From Phycisphaerales bacterium (GTDB taxonomy: Bacteria; Planctomycetota; Phycisphaerae; UBA1845), in NCBI GenBank assembly GCA_020639095.1, contig JACKHH010000004.1, positions 62,001 to 126,000 on the forward strand: a DNA stretch of 64,000 bases, written 5' to 3'. The translations under genes were made by a program, and so were the position numbers. Under the pieces are notes generated by a model. It was not told the DNA's origin and made no database searches. It saw nothing but the letters and a program-made list of their open reading frames with translations. Positions 40,812-48,802 of this stretch are shown here, piece after piece; the stretch's first letter is position 1, and the number at the start of each line of letters is the position of its first letter.

Positions 40812-43800
40812 ATGAAAACGCGCATACTGATCGGAGCCGCCATTGGCTTTTCCATTACGCTGCTCGCACCGCGCGCGAAGGCGGAATCGCACCTGATGCG
40901 CTTCGCCGACGTGCATGGCGACACCATCGTCTTCACCTATGAGGACGATCTTTGGCTCGTGCCCACAACCGGCGGAGAGGCGCGGCGCATCACGCGCGAT
41001 CCCGGAAGCGAGACGTACGCGAAGTTCTCACCCGACGGATCACAGATCGCGTTCACCGCGCAATATGACGGCGGGACCGACGTCTATGTGATGGACGCAC
41101 ACGGCGGCGAACCGCAGCGGCTCACCTATCACCCGTCGCGCGACCGCGTGCTGGGTTGGCATCCGGACGGTGAGCGAATTCTCTTCCGTTCGACGCGCAC
41201 CTGGCCGCGCCGTGGCGAAGAAATCTACCTGGTGTCGGTCGACGGCGGCATGCCCGAGCGGGTCAACGTCGACCGCGCGGGGCTCGCTGCCATCTCGCCG
41301 GACGGCAAGCAACTCGCCTACAACCGCATAAGCCGGGAAGACCGCACGTGGAAGCGGCACCAGGGCGGAACCGCACAAGACATCTGGATGGGCAGCCTGG
41401 CGGATGGGGATTACCACAAGATCACCGACTGGCCGGGCACCGACAACTACCCGATGTGGGCGGGCGACGCGATCTACTTCACCTCCGACCGCGCCCACGG
41501 CACGCTCAACATCTATCGCTATGACACGAAGACCGGCGAGACCGCAGCCCTCACCGATTACCGCGACTACGACGTGAAGTATCCGTCGCTCGGTGATGGG
41601 CGCATCGTCTACCAGTACGCGGAATCGCCCTACCTGCTCGACATCGCCACCGGCGAATCGAAAAAAGTCGAAATTGATATTCCCAGCGACCGCGTTCGCA
41701 TGCGTCAGGAACTCGTTGACGTGTCGCCGCGTTCGGGTTCGTTCGGGTTGTCACCAGCGGGCAAGCGCGTGGTGCTGGAAGCGCGCGGCGAAATCCTGAA
41801 CGTCCCGGCAGAGGATGGCGAGCCAATCAACCTCACGCGCACGACCGGTTCGCGCGAAAAGGACGCAACGTGGTCGCCCGACGGCAAGTGGGTCGCGTTC
41901 ATCTCGGACAAAACCGGCGAAGAAGAACTCTACCTCGTCGATCAGCACGGGACGGGCGAGTGGCGGCAACTGACGACCGACGGCAAGGGCTACCGCAAGC
42001 AGCCCGTGTGGTCGCCGGACAGCAAGTACCTCGTTTTCTCCGACAAAGCCATGCGGCTCAACCTTGTCGACGTGAACGCAGCCTCGCTGAAGGTCATCGA
42101 TCAGGGCGAATACGACGACGGGTGGTATCGCTGGGGCATTCAGGATTACGAGTTTTCGCCCGACAGCAAGTGGATCACGTACAGTAAGATGGAGCGCAGC
42201 TTCAACGAGAGCATCTTCCTGCACAATATCGCCGACGGCAGAAATCACCGCGTCACCAGCGAAATGACCGAGGATTTCAGCCCCTCCTTTGATCCCGACG
42301 GCAAGTACCTTTACTTCCTTTCTTACCGCACGTTCTCGCCGGTGATGGGTTTCGTCGATCAAAACCACGTGTTCCTCGACATGTGCAAACCGTACGTGGT
42401 ATTGCTGCAAAACGATGAGCCTTCGCCCTTCGCACCAAAGGACTCATCGGCAGAGGTCAAGGACGATGACGACGGCGACAATGACGACAGCGACAAGAAA
42501 GACGAGAAGAAAGAGGATAAGGACAAAGCCAAGGAAACGCGTATCGATCTCGACGGCATCGAACGCCGCATCGTGGAAGCCGACGGCGTGCCCTCGGGCA
42601 ACTACTGGCGCCTGACCGGTATCGATGGCGGATTCGTTTACCTCAAGCGCGGGGGATTGGAATTCCTCAAGTACCAAACTGTCGATGATGAGACCACCGA
42701 GAAGCTCGACCTCTACAAGTACGACATCGAGGAACGCGAGACGAAGGAAGTCCTCCCCGGAATTGCCAACTACCACATCAGCGCCGATGGCAAGAAACTG
42801 GTCTATCGCAGCGGATCGAAGTACGGCGTGGTCGATACCGGCAAGGAAGCCAAGGTCGGCGATGGCGCGATCGACCTGGACGGCGTACACATCATGGTCG
42901 ATCGTCAGCAGGAGTTCATGCAGATTTTCAACGAAGCCTGGCGCGTGCAGCGCGACTGGTTCTACGATGCGAACATGCACGGGCTCGACTGGGCAGCCAA
43001 CGGCGAGAAGTATCGCCGTTTCGTGCCCTTCTGCGGGAACCGCGGCGACTTGAACTACCTGATCGGCGAGATGATCGGCGAACTCAACATCGGTCACACC
43101 TACGTCAACGGCGGCGACTTCGCCGACGACGAACGCCACGTGCCGGTCGGTTTGCTCGGGGCTGACTTCGCCGCCAACCGCGGCGACGCGTTCTATCACA
43201 TTTCACACATCTACCCCTCAACACCGGGTGATCCCACGGAACGCTCGCCGTTCGACGAGCCGGGCTGCCCGATTCACGAAGGCGATTACCTCCTCGCCAT
43301 CGACGGGGTCGACATCACAGCCGATGGTGCGAGCGGCGGAACGGGCATCAGCAACGTCTACGCTGCGCTCGTCGACAAGGCCGGCAAGGTCGTCACCATC
43401 ACCTACAACGACAAACCGACGCGCGACGGCGCCAAGACCTATCGCACCAAGACGCTGCGCAACGAGTGGGGCGTGCGCTATCGCGAGTGGGTCGAGCACA
43501 ACCGCACCATGGTGGAAAAGGCAACCGACGGCAAGATCGGCTACGTGCACATCCCCGACATGATGGAGAACGGCGCGATCGAATTCGCCAAGGTGTTCTT
43601 CCCGCACTACTACAAGCAGGCGTTCATCGTTGACGAACGCTACAACGGCGGAGGGTTCGTGTCGGACATGCTGATCGATCGCCTCGAACGCAAGGTGTGG
43701 AGCGTGACCATCCCGCGTGAGGGCAAGCAGCAACCGAACCCCGAGCGCGCGTTCAACGGCCCGTTCGTCGTGCTGATCAACGAGGACACCGGATCAAGCG

Positions 43801-44141
43801 GCGAGTGGTTTGCGGAAGCCATCAAACGCCGCGGGCTCGCCCCGCTGATCGGCATGCGCACGTGGGGCGGTGTCGTCGGTATCGAAGCGCACCAGCCGCT
43901 GGTCGATGGTGGCGTGACCACGCCACCGCAGTTCGGTCCATATGGCTTGAACGGCGACTGGCCGGTCGAGGGCCACGGCGTTGATCCCGACATCGAAGTG
44001 CAAAACATGCCGCACGACGTGCTCCAAGGCAAGGACGCGCAGCTCGAAGCCGCAATCAAACTCATGCAGGAGAAGATCGCGGAACATTCGTATGAACTGC
44101 CGCCCCCGCCGCCCTATCCGACGAAGACCAAGCCGGAATAG
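40812..44141 (+). CDS. Tricorn-type S41 peptidase
   Basis: 1109 aa with a signal peptide (residues 1-24, ending AKAE). An N-terminal WD40/TolB-like beta-propeller region spans about 30-560 (repeated FSPDGSQIAFTA, WSPDGKWVAFIS). A very acidic/basic linker lies at about 545-575 (DDDDGDNDDSDKKDEKKEDK). The tricorn core follows with catalytic His723 (FYDANMHGLDW), a PDZ region (GDYLLAIDGVDIT) and the nucleophile Ser995 (GSSGE). It probably degrades peptides in the periplasm. ATG 40812 (MKTRILIGAAIG) starts the signal. A terminator follows. Confidence 0.93.
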   Translation: MKTRILIGAAIGFSITLLAPRAKAESHLMRFADVHGDTIVFTYEDDLWLVPTTGGEARRITRDPGSETYAKFSPDGSQIAFTAQYDGGTDVYVMDAHGGEPQRLTYHPSRDRVLGWHPDGERILFRSTRTWPRRGEEIYLVSVDGGMPERVNVDRAGLAAISPDGKQLAYNRISREDRTWKRHQGGTAQDIWMGSLADGDYHKITDWPGTDNYPMWAGDAIYFTSDRAHGTLNIYRYDTKTGETAALTDYRDYDVKYPSLGDGRIVYQYAESPYLLDIATGESKKVEIDIPSDRVRMRQELVDVSPRSGSFGLSPAGKRVVLEARGEILNVPAEDGEPINLTRTTGSREKDATWSPDGKWVAFISDKTGEEELYLVDQHGTGEWRQLTTDGKGYRKQPVWSPDSKYLVFSDKAMRLNLVDVNAASLKVIDQGEYDDGWYRWGIQDYEFSPDSKWITYSKMERSFNESIFLHNIADGRNHRVTSEMTEDFSPSFDPDGKYLYFLSYRTFSPVMGFVDQNHVFLDMCKPYVVLLQNDEPSPFAPKDSSAEVKDDDDGDNDDSDKKDEKKEDKDKAKETRIDLDGIERRIVEADGVPSGNYWRLTGIDGGFVYLKRGGLEFLKYQTVDDETTEKLDLYKYDIEERETKEVLPGIANYHISADGKKLVYRSGSKYGVVDTGKEAKVGDGAIDLDGVHIMVDRQQEFMQIFNEAWRVQRDWFYDANMHGLDWAANGEKYRRFVPFCGNRGDLNYLIGEMIGELNIGHTYVNGGDFADDERHVPVGLLGADFAANRGDAFYHISHIYPSTPGDPTERSPFDEPGCPIHEGDYLLAIDGVDITADGASGGTGISNVYAALVDKAGKVVTITYNDKPTRDGAKTYRTKTLRNEWGVRYREWVEHNRTMVEKATDGKIGYVHIPDMMENGAIEFAKVFFPHYYKQAFIVDERYNGGGFVSDMLIDRLERKVWSVTIPREGKQQPNPERAFNGPFVVLINEDTGSSGEWFAEAIKRRGLAPLIGMRTWGGVVGIEAHQPLVDGGVTTPPQFGPYGLNGDWPVEGHGVDPDIEVQNMPHDVLQGKDAQLEAAIKLMQEKIAEHSYELPPPPPYPTKTKPE

Positions 44142-44177
44142 GCAATGACGAATGTTAGATGACGAATGACAAAACTG

Positions 44178-44206
44178 GGGCGGGCTTTGGCCCGCCCTTT
44201 TTGTTT
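44178..44206 (+). terminator. Rho-independent terminator of the tricorn gene
   Basis: A perfect 8-bp stem GGGCGGGC / GCCCGCCC with loop TTTG, followed by TTTTTGTTT. Confidence 0.92.
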
Positions 44207-44225
44207 GCGCGACGCGGAGTGACTC

Positions 44226-44260
44226 GTTCATCGTTCAGCGTTCAGCGTTCAGCGTTCATC
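44226..44260 (+). repeat. Heptamer tandem repeat GTTCATC/GTTCAGC
   Basis: Five 7-nt units: GTTCATC, three GTTCAGC, GTTCATC. It lies between the tricorn terminator and the SRPBCC gene. More degenerate units (GTTCACC, GTTCATC, GTTCATT) lie at about 44940-44980. Confidence 0.85.
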
Positions 44261-44360
44261 TATTGGATAGAACGGGGAGGGGTCGCGCGCGGTCTGCCGG
44301 CCCCTCCCCTGGCCCCGCTCCACGAGAGCAGGGAATACGATTGCGGCAAAGCACCCGCCA

Positions 44361-44381
44361 ATTCGTCATTCGTCATTCGTA
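44361..44381 (-). repeat. Heptamer tandem repeat ATTCGTC
   Basis: Three 7-nt units (ATTCGTC, ATTCGTC, ATTCGTA), the reverse complement of the CGAATGA-type heptamer at 39028-39076. It lies just beyond the SRPBCC stop codon. Confidence 0.85.
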
Positions 44382-44383
44382 AC

Positions 44384-44896
44384 TCAATCCATCCAATTCT
44401 CACTGCGGCACTTCTTCGGCGTGAGCGGTGCCATGAGCTTGAAGAGCACATACAGCATGCGAATGCCGAACGTCGGCCTGCCCGTTTCGACAACGGATTT
44501 GAGTGTCTTACAGATCATGTCGCCGCCCGGGACCATCTGCTTGGCGGTCTTGGTGTTGGCGGGGATGTCCTCAGCCGTCAGCGTAAACTCAACGCCGCCT
44601 TCGACTTCTTTGAGGTCGTAGATCACTTTGCAGGGCGCGTCGTCGTACGCGGTGAACTTGAAGGTGTGGGCGTAGCGATGCGGCGGATCGAACTCGAGTA
44701 CCTCGCCAACCACCGTCGTGTACTTGTCGTCGGGCGAAGTCATGCGGATCTTCGCGCCGACCTTCAGCCCCGACGTGCGCATCTGCATGTTGAACATGCA
44801 CTTCTGAATCTCGCCGGTCTTGGTGATCTCCCGCCAGACCTGCTCGATCGTCCCGCGAATGAAGACCTGCGATACGCTGCGAATCGTGTCACCCAT
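44384..44896 (-). CDS. SRPBCC-domain protein, partner of an ArsR regulator
   Basis: 170 aa. The START/SRPBCC fold is seen as VSQVFIRGTIEQVWREITKTGEIQKCMF, VVGEVLEFDPPHRYAHTFKF and CKVIYDLKEVEGGVEFTLTAED. The C-terminal helix (MICKTLKSVVETG) is typical. The upstream same-strand gene (241 nt away) is an ArsR regulator, the recurrent ArsR/AHSA1 arrangement; the gap holds heptamer-like and octamer repeats. Ligand unknown. Confidence 0.88.
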   Translation of the reverse strand: MGDTIRSVSQVFIRGTIEQVWREITKTGEIQKCMFNMQMRTSGLKVGAKIRMTSPDDKYTTVVGEVLEFDPPHRYAHTFKFTAYDDAPCKVIYDLKEVEGGVEFTLTAEDIPANTKTAKQMVPGGDMICKTLKSVVETGRPTFGIRMLYVLFKLMAPLTPKKCRSENWMD

Positions 44897-45110
44897 CGAA
44901 TCATCCCTCTATAGAAAGTACCCAGCCCAGTAAGTTTCTCACCCGTTCACCGTTCAATGTTTGTGGTTCATCGTTCATTGTTTAGGTCGATTTTGACCAA
45001 TTCCTCGCGGGTATTGTTCGGCAAACCGCTCGGACTGATGCCCGCGGCTCGCTACCAAATGATCAAACCCGCGCTACTGTCTCCTGCGCTCACCTTCCCA
45101 CCGTCCCCCG

Positions 45111-45142
45111 TTCTCACTTTCTCACTTTCTCACTTTCTCACT
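45111..45142 (+). repeat. Octamer tandem repeat TTCTCACT x4
   Basis: Four consecutive TTCTCACT units (45111-45142), touching the stop codon of the ArsR gene at 45138. Confidence 0.9.
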
Positions 45143-45545
45143 CACCCTTCGCACGCGGTGCCTTGGTTTTCTTCGACCGTTTACGCTTCGTCGGCTTCTG
45201 AGTTGCCTTGGCGCCGGATTCCGCCTCCGCCTCCACGCGATACTTGATCGTCGCCAACCGTTCCGCCCACAGCGCGCTGTACTCCGTCGTCCAGCGGTGA
45301 TGAATCATCTGGATGGGCACGAGGTTCAGGTACAACCTGCGCTCCCGACCGCTTTTCTGCGAGACGATGAGATTCGCTTCCTCGAGCACGCGCAGGTTCT
45401 TGAGCACGGCAATCCGGCTGGTGTCGAACGCGGCGCACACCTCCCCCACCAAGCTGCCGGGATTGTGCTTGAGGATATCCAATATCCGCCTTCGCCCGGC
45501 ATGCGCTAACGCCTGAAACACCGCATCCATGGACTCAGGCTTCAT
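45138..45545 (-). CDS. ArsR-family transcriptional regulator
   Basis: 135 aa from ATG 45545 (MKPESMDAVFQALAHAGRRRIL). The winged HTH occupies residues about 8-80 (VGEVCAAFDTSRIAVLKNLRVLEEANLIVSQKSGRERRLYLN). There is no Cys metal site. The tail is Lys/Arg-rich (KPTKRKRSKKTK). A longer in-frame opening upstream runs through the palindromic operator and promoter, so it is not used. Predicted leaderless. It heads the unit with the SRPBCC gene. Confidence 0.9.
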   Translation of the reverse strand: MKPESMDAVFQALAHAGRRRILDILKHNPGSLVGEVCAAFDTSRIAVLKNLRVLEEANLIVSQKSGRERRLYLNLVPIQMIHHRWTTEYSALWAERLATIKYRVEAEAESGAKATQKPTKRKRSKKTKAPRAKGE

Positions 45546-45580
45546 ATGTAACCTATACGTTACATGATTTTGCCAATCAA
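45546..45580 (-). promoter_or_regulatory. Promoter with overlapping palindromic operator of the second arsR-like gene
   Basis: The perfect inverted repeat ATGTAAC-GTATAG-GTTACAT (minus strand, 45565 to 45546) directly abuts the ATG at 45545. On the minus strand TTGATT (45580-45575), a 17-nt spacer and TATAGG (45557-45552) form a sigma-70-like promoter whose -10 box lies inside the palindrome. The expected start of transcription is within a few bases of the ATG, so the mRNA is likely leaderless and self-repressed. Confidence 0.78.
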
Positions 45581-45771
45581 AGCAAGTGCTTCGACGTCCA
45601 AAAACATAAGCCCGCGCCAATTTGAAGCGATGCGGCGGAAGGAGCGGAATCGCGGGTAGATAAGCGCACCGCCGGGCAGAGATCAGGTAAGCACCCTATT
45701 GTGCATCGGCGAATTCCCCGCTTAGATGGGGGCTGGTCGGGGTATGACTGAATCAGCGGAATCGATTCTCG

Positions 45772-45984
45772 ATGCCCCACTCCGGTAAGGAACCCACCGG
45801 CGTCGCCGCGGCGGCGACGTCGCAACCGTATAAGGCGGTCCAAGGGGGCCGCGTTGTCAGGTTGACGCCTGATGATCTCTGTCCGAAGTGCAAGCAGCGA
45901 TCATTGGTGGAGGCGTGCGCGCCCAATGACACCGAGTTGGGCCTGCTATGTCGCAACTGCGGTTGGTCTGCGTGGGTACGCTGA
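45772..45984 (+). CDS. Small zinc-ribbon protein
   Basis: 70 aa. Two CxxC pairs (CPKC near residue 37, CRNC near residue 60) form a plausible zinc ribbon; the spacing is 20 residues (CPKCKQRSLVEA ... LLCRNCGWSAW). The rest is Ala/Thr-rich. No ribosome binding site is obvious and no family is recognised. The paired cysteines and ordered WSAWVR end favour a real gene. Confidence 0.5.
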   Translation: MPHSGKEPTGVAAAATSQPYKAVQGGRVVRLTPDDLCPKCKQRSLVEACAPNDTELGLLCRNCGWSAWVR

Positions 45985-46027
45985 TCGCCGGCGAGGCCTG
46001 TCGACTTTTGGCGTGATCCGCCAACCG

Positions 46028-46142
46028 CCCCCCCTTCCTCTGGGAGGGGCAAGGGGAGGGCACTGCACGAACGGGCTACCTCGAAGTTGACACCGGCCTT
46101 GGATTCCCCCTCACCCATCCTCTCCCCAGAGGGGAGAGGGGT
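46028..46142. repeat. Composite G-rich/C-rich repeat, copy 1
   Basis: A G-rich arm (GGGAGGGGCAAGGGGAGGGC, near 46041-46060) and a C-rich arm (CCCCCTCACCCATCCTCTCC, near 46105-46126, ending in a CCCC/GGGG hairpin) are separated by about 45 nt. The same pair recurs at 61919-62045. The arms are roughly complementary, so the whole could fold as one element. Confidence 0.75.
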
Positions 46143-46156
46143 TGCGACGACCGCTG

Positions 46157-46606
46157 TCAGAATAGTTTCGTTGAATCCACCAGTACGCAGATCGGGCCGT
46201 CGTTCACACTGTATACGTCCATGTGTGCGCGGAAGCGACCTTGCTGCACCGACACGCCGAGACTGCGCAGTGCGGCGCAGAATGATTCGTAGAGTTGTTC
46301 GGCTTCTTCCGGACCAGCCGCGTAACTCAGACCCGGTCGCCGGCCCTTGCGGGCATCGGCTTGCGTGGTGAACGCGCTGACCGCGAGGACCGTACCGCCG
46401 GCTTCCGCCACGTCGCGATTCAGCGGCTTGCCATCGTCGGGAAAGACGCGGAGGTAGCGCACCTTCTCAGCCAGCCACGCGGCATCGGATTCGATGTCCT
46501 TCGCTGCAACCCCGACGTACACCAGCAGTCCCGCGTCAATTTGCGCGATCGTCTCACCGTCGACGACGACTGAAGCGGAATGAACCCGTTGAATCACCGC
46601 GCGCAC
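46157..46606 (-). CDS. dtd: D-aminoacyl-tRNA deacylase (DTD)
   Basis: 149 aa from GTG 46606 ((M)RAVIQRVHSASVVVDGE). DTD hydrolyses D-amino acids mischarged on tRNA. Signatures are the Ser-x-x-Thr segment (VSAFTTQADARKGRRPG, a variant of the usual SQFT) and the cis-Gly-Pro motif in VNDGPICVLVDS. The size matches the family. The GTG lies 4 nt after the stop of the WYL-regulator gene on the same strand, so the two are likely co-translated. A longer upstream opening is the antisense-type tail of that gene. Confidence 0.92.
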   Translation of the reverse strand: MRAVIQRVHSASVVVDGETIAQIDAGLLVYVGVAAKDIESDAAWLAEKVRYLRVFPDDGKPLNRDVAEAGGTVLAVSAFTTQADARKGRRPGLSYAAGPEEAEQLYESFCAALRSLGVSVQQGRFRAHMDVYSVNDGPICVLVDSTKLF

Positions 46607-46610
46607 GCCA

Positions 46611-47636
46611 TTACTCCGATCCGCCGCCGACATCCTGCGGCTGCTCGCATCTCGCGCCACCGGTGCCATGGAACGCAAGCATGTTCCGGGCATGTTCCGC
46701 GATGATCTCCCGCAGTTCGGTGGGTTCGAGCACTTCCACCTGATCCCCGTAGCCAAGAATCCACCAGGCAATTTCGCTGAGCCCGTCGATGTCCACCTCG
46801 AATCGCAGCGATCCGTCGGGCAAACGCTGCGTCATCTGCGTCTTGTGCCAAAGCACTTCCTCGACGTTGCCCGCGACCATCGGCGCGAAACGCAGCGCGA
46901 TGTGGTAGCGCTGCTCGCCGCGAATCATCTGCCACGCGTTGCCGACGTACTCATCGAGGCGGAAGTCCTCCTTCGGCGGATACGTCTCCTGCATGATGTT
47001 GATCTGCTCGATGCGTTCGAGCTTGAACATTCGCGTTTCCTCGTGACGCTCGCTGTGGCCGATTACGTACCAGGCGCGGCGGATGAAGGCAGCCCGGTAC
47101 GGGTGCAACGTTGTGGTGATGATGCCACCGTCGAAGTATGAGTCATACTTCACGGCCAGCTTGCGTTTCAGGTTGATCGCGTGATGCACGGTATCGAGCA
47201 CCGAACGGACGCCCTCGACATCGCTGATCGGCCAATACTCCACGTCGACGTTGTCGATGATCGACCCACAGTGGCGGCGCACGCGCGGCGGGATGGCTGC
47301 TTCCACCTTCATGGCGGCTTCGATGGCTTGGCGATACTCGGGATGCACCTGCCGATTGGTCAGCTTGCGTGTGATGAGCATGAGCGCGAGCGCTTCGCCG
47401 ACGGTGAGGTTGACCGGCGGAAGGAAGTAGTCCTTGCCGATCGAGTAGCGCTGTGTCTTCTTGTCGTAACCGTAAGGGACGCCCGCGGCTTCGAGCATGT
47501 TGAGGTCGCGAAAAAGCGTGCGCCGCGAGACGCGCAGGTCTTCCGCGAGCGCGTCGGCATCGTATTTGCGCCCAGATTGGAGCATCTGGAGCAGGCGAAT
47601 GAGCCGCTGCGTGCGCGTCGTGTTCACTTGCCCCAC
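46611..47636 (-). CDS. WYL-domain transcriptional regulator
   Basis: 341 aa. The N-terminal HTH_11-type DNA-binding domain (residues about 5-60; TQRLIRLLQMLQSGRKYDADALAEDLRVSRRTLFRDLNMLEAAG) is followed by a WYL-like ligand-sensing domain (about 150-235; YRAAFIRRAWYVIGHSERHEETRMFKLERI) and a WCX-type C-terminal domain (ALRFAPMVAGNVEE). WYL proteins often respond to nucleic-acid or nucleotide ligands; the ligand here is unknown. It is followed 4 nt later by dtd. Confidence 0.92.
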   Translation of the reverse strand: MGQVNTTRTQRLIRLLQMLQSGRKYDADALAEDLRVSRRTLFRDLNMLEAAGVPYGYDKKTQRYSIGKDYFLPPVNLTVGEALALMLITRKLTNRQVHPEYRQAIEAAMKVEAAIPPRVRRHCGSIIDNVDVEYWPISDVEGVRSVLDTVHHAINLKRKLAVKYDSYFDGGIITTTLHPYRAAFIRRAWYVIGHSERHEETRMFKLERIEQINIMQETYPPKEDFRLDEYVGNAWQMIRGEQRYHIALRFAPMVAGNVEEVLWHKTQMTQRLPDGSLRFEVDIDGLSEIAWWILGYGDQVEVLEPTELREIIAEHARNMLAFHGTGGARCEQPQDVGGGSE

Positions 47637-47684
47637 CTCCGGGATCGCCGAAGTTTGTCGCGCCGCGAAACAGTCAAACCCGCG

Positions 47685-48455
47685 TCAGGACGACGCAGGC
47701 GGCATCAGGTGAGACAACATACTTATTCCAGCCGCGATAAGCAAAATCGCAAACGTCACACCGCGAAATCGCCGCCAGCAACCCACAATGACAGCCAGCA
47801 GCAAGACATGTCCGATGATTCCCCAGGTGGACACTGCACGCGCGACCGCGAATGCACACACCACGGCGATGATCAGGTTGCCCGCAGCGAAGTGACGCAT
47901 GAACGGGATGAGTCGGCCAGCGACGGTCCAGGCGTTGCCATTGTCCAACTGTTGGTTCCAGACTTCCGCGAGCCAAGACCAGAGTGCAGCCATGATCGTA
48001 CACGCGAACAACAGTACGACGTAGTGGCTCGTCGCTGCGCCGGCGGAACCGAGCAGCACGCGCAACAGTCCGCACACCCCCACCGTGAGCAGCAAACACC
48101 CCGCACCGGCGGACAGCAGCGACCATTGTCGACGCAGGTGCAGCAGCACAGCCGACGCTGCGATCATGCCCTCGGCGAACAACAGCAAGCTTGACGCAAC
48201 ACCCGTACGCCAAACCGGCGACACAGGTGCGAGCAACAGCACCGCAAGGGCAGCAACGACCACGCCCGCAAGCGGCACCAGTGTTGTCGTCAGTGGGGAA
48301 TATTTCGGAGCATCCGCAAGTTGAATCGGATCAGTCCATGCCAACCGGTAGCGCCGCGAAGTCATCCGCGCCCCCTCAACCGCCACCACCGCGCAAAGAC
48401 CGGCAGCGGAAGCAACAAATCCGGCGAACACGATGATATCAAGGGAAACAGTCAT
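47685..48455 (-). CDS. Multi-pass membrane protein of unknown function
   Basis: 256 aa. About seven hydrophobic segments (for example FAGFVASAAGLCAVVAVEG, LVPLAGVVVAALAVLLLAPV, YVVLLFACTIMAALWSWLAEVW, IIGHVLLLAVIVGCWRRF). The fourth contains Trp/Glu residues in a CcmC/CcsA-like spacing, but no WWD motif is visible, so a cytochrome assembly role is not claimed. It is 48 nt upstream of the WYL gene's start, same strand. Confidence 0.7.
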   Translation of the reverse strand: MTVSLDIIVFAGFVASAAGLCAVVAVEGARMTSRRYRLAWTDPIQLADAPKYSPLTTTLVPLAGVVVAALAVLLLAPVSPVWRTGVASSLLLFAEGMIAASAVLLHLRRQWSLLSAGAGCLLLTVGVCGLLRVLLGSAGAATSHYVVLLFACTIMAALWSWLAEVWNQQLDNGNAWTVAGRLIPFMRHFAAGNLIIAVVCAFAVARAVSTWGIIGHVLLLAVIVGCWRRFRGVTFAILLIAAGISMLSHLMPPASS

Positions 48456-48545
48456 AGCATTCGGGGACGGTCAGCGCGGCGCACCGCTGTAGGAAGCTTC
48501 TTGCGGGGCCAAATAACCGCGCACCAGCAGGATACGCGAATCAAC

Positions 48546-48752
48546 GCCCTGAAAGGGCGAGAGTACATAGCCAGGGGTGCAAACCCCTCGTCTTGCGATC
48601 AGCCAATTGGCGTCGAGCCCTGCAAGGGCGACACACTTGGAGGCAAACGACGCTCCAACATGTAGCGCCCTTGCAGGGCTTGATAATTCAAGAACAGTCA
48701 CAGCAACCAGGAGTTTGCACCCCTGACTAAAACCTATGGCCCTTCCAGGGTC
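48546..48752. repeat. Composite inverted palindromic repeat (REPIN/MITE-like), about 207 bp
   Basis: Outer arms: 48546-48588 starts GCCCTGAAAGGGC and contains CAGGGGTGCAAACCCC; 48709-48752 is an imperfect reverse complement (GGAGTTTGCACCCCTG ... GGCCCTTCCAGGG). Inner arms GCCCTGCAAGGGC (48617-48629) and GCCCTTGCAGGGC (48667-48679) are exact reverse complements and themselves near-palindromic. No coding frame lies inside. It fills the gap between the membrane protein and the isomerase gene. Confidence 0.8.
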
Positions 48753-48802
48753 AGGGTTTACCAGTGGTTTCAACTTCGTCCGGGTTCTCCGACCTACGCG
48801 CT

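Noticed and set aside
47685..48455. Cytochrome c assembly (CcsA/CcmC) protein
   Set aside because: The TM pattern is suggestive, but the WWD heme-handling motif is not visible.
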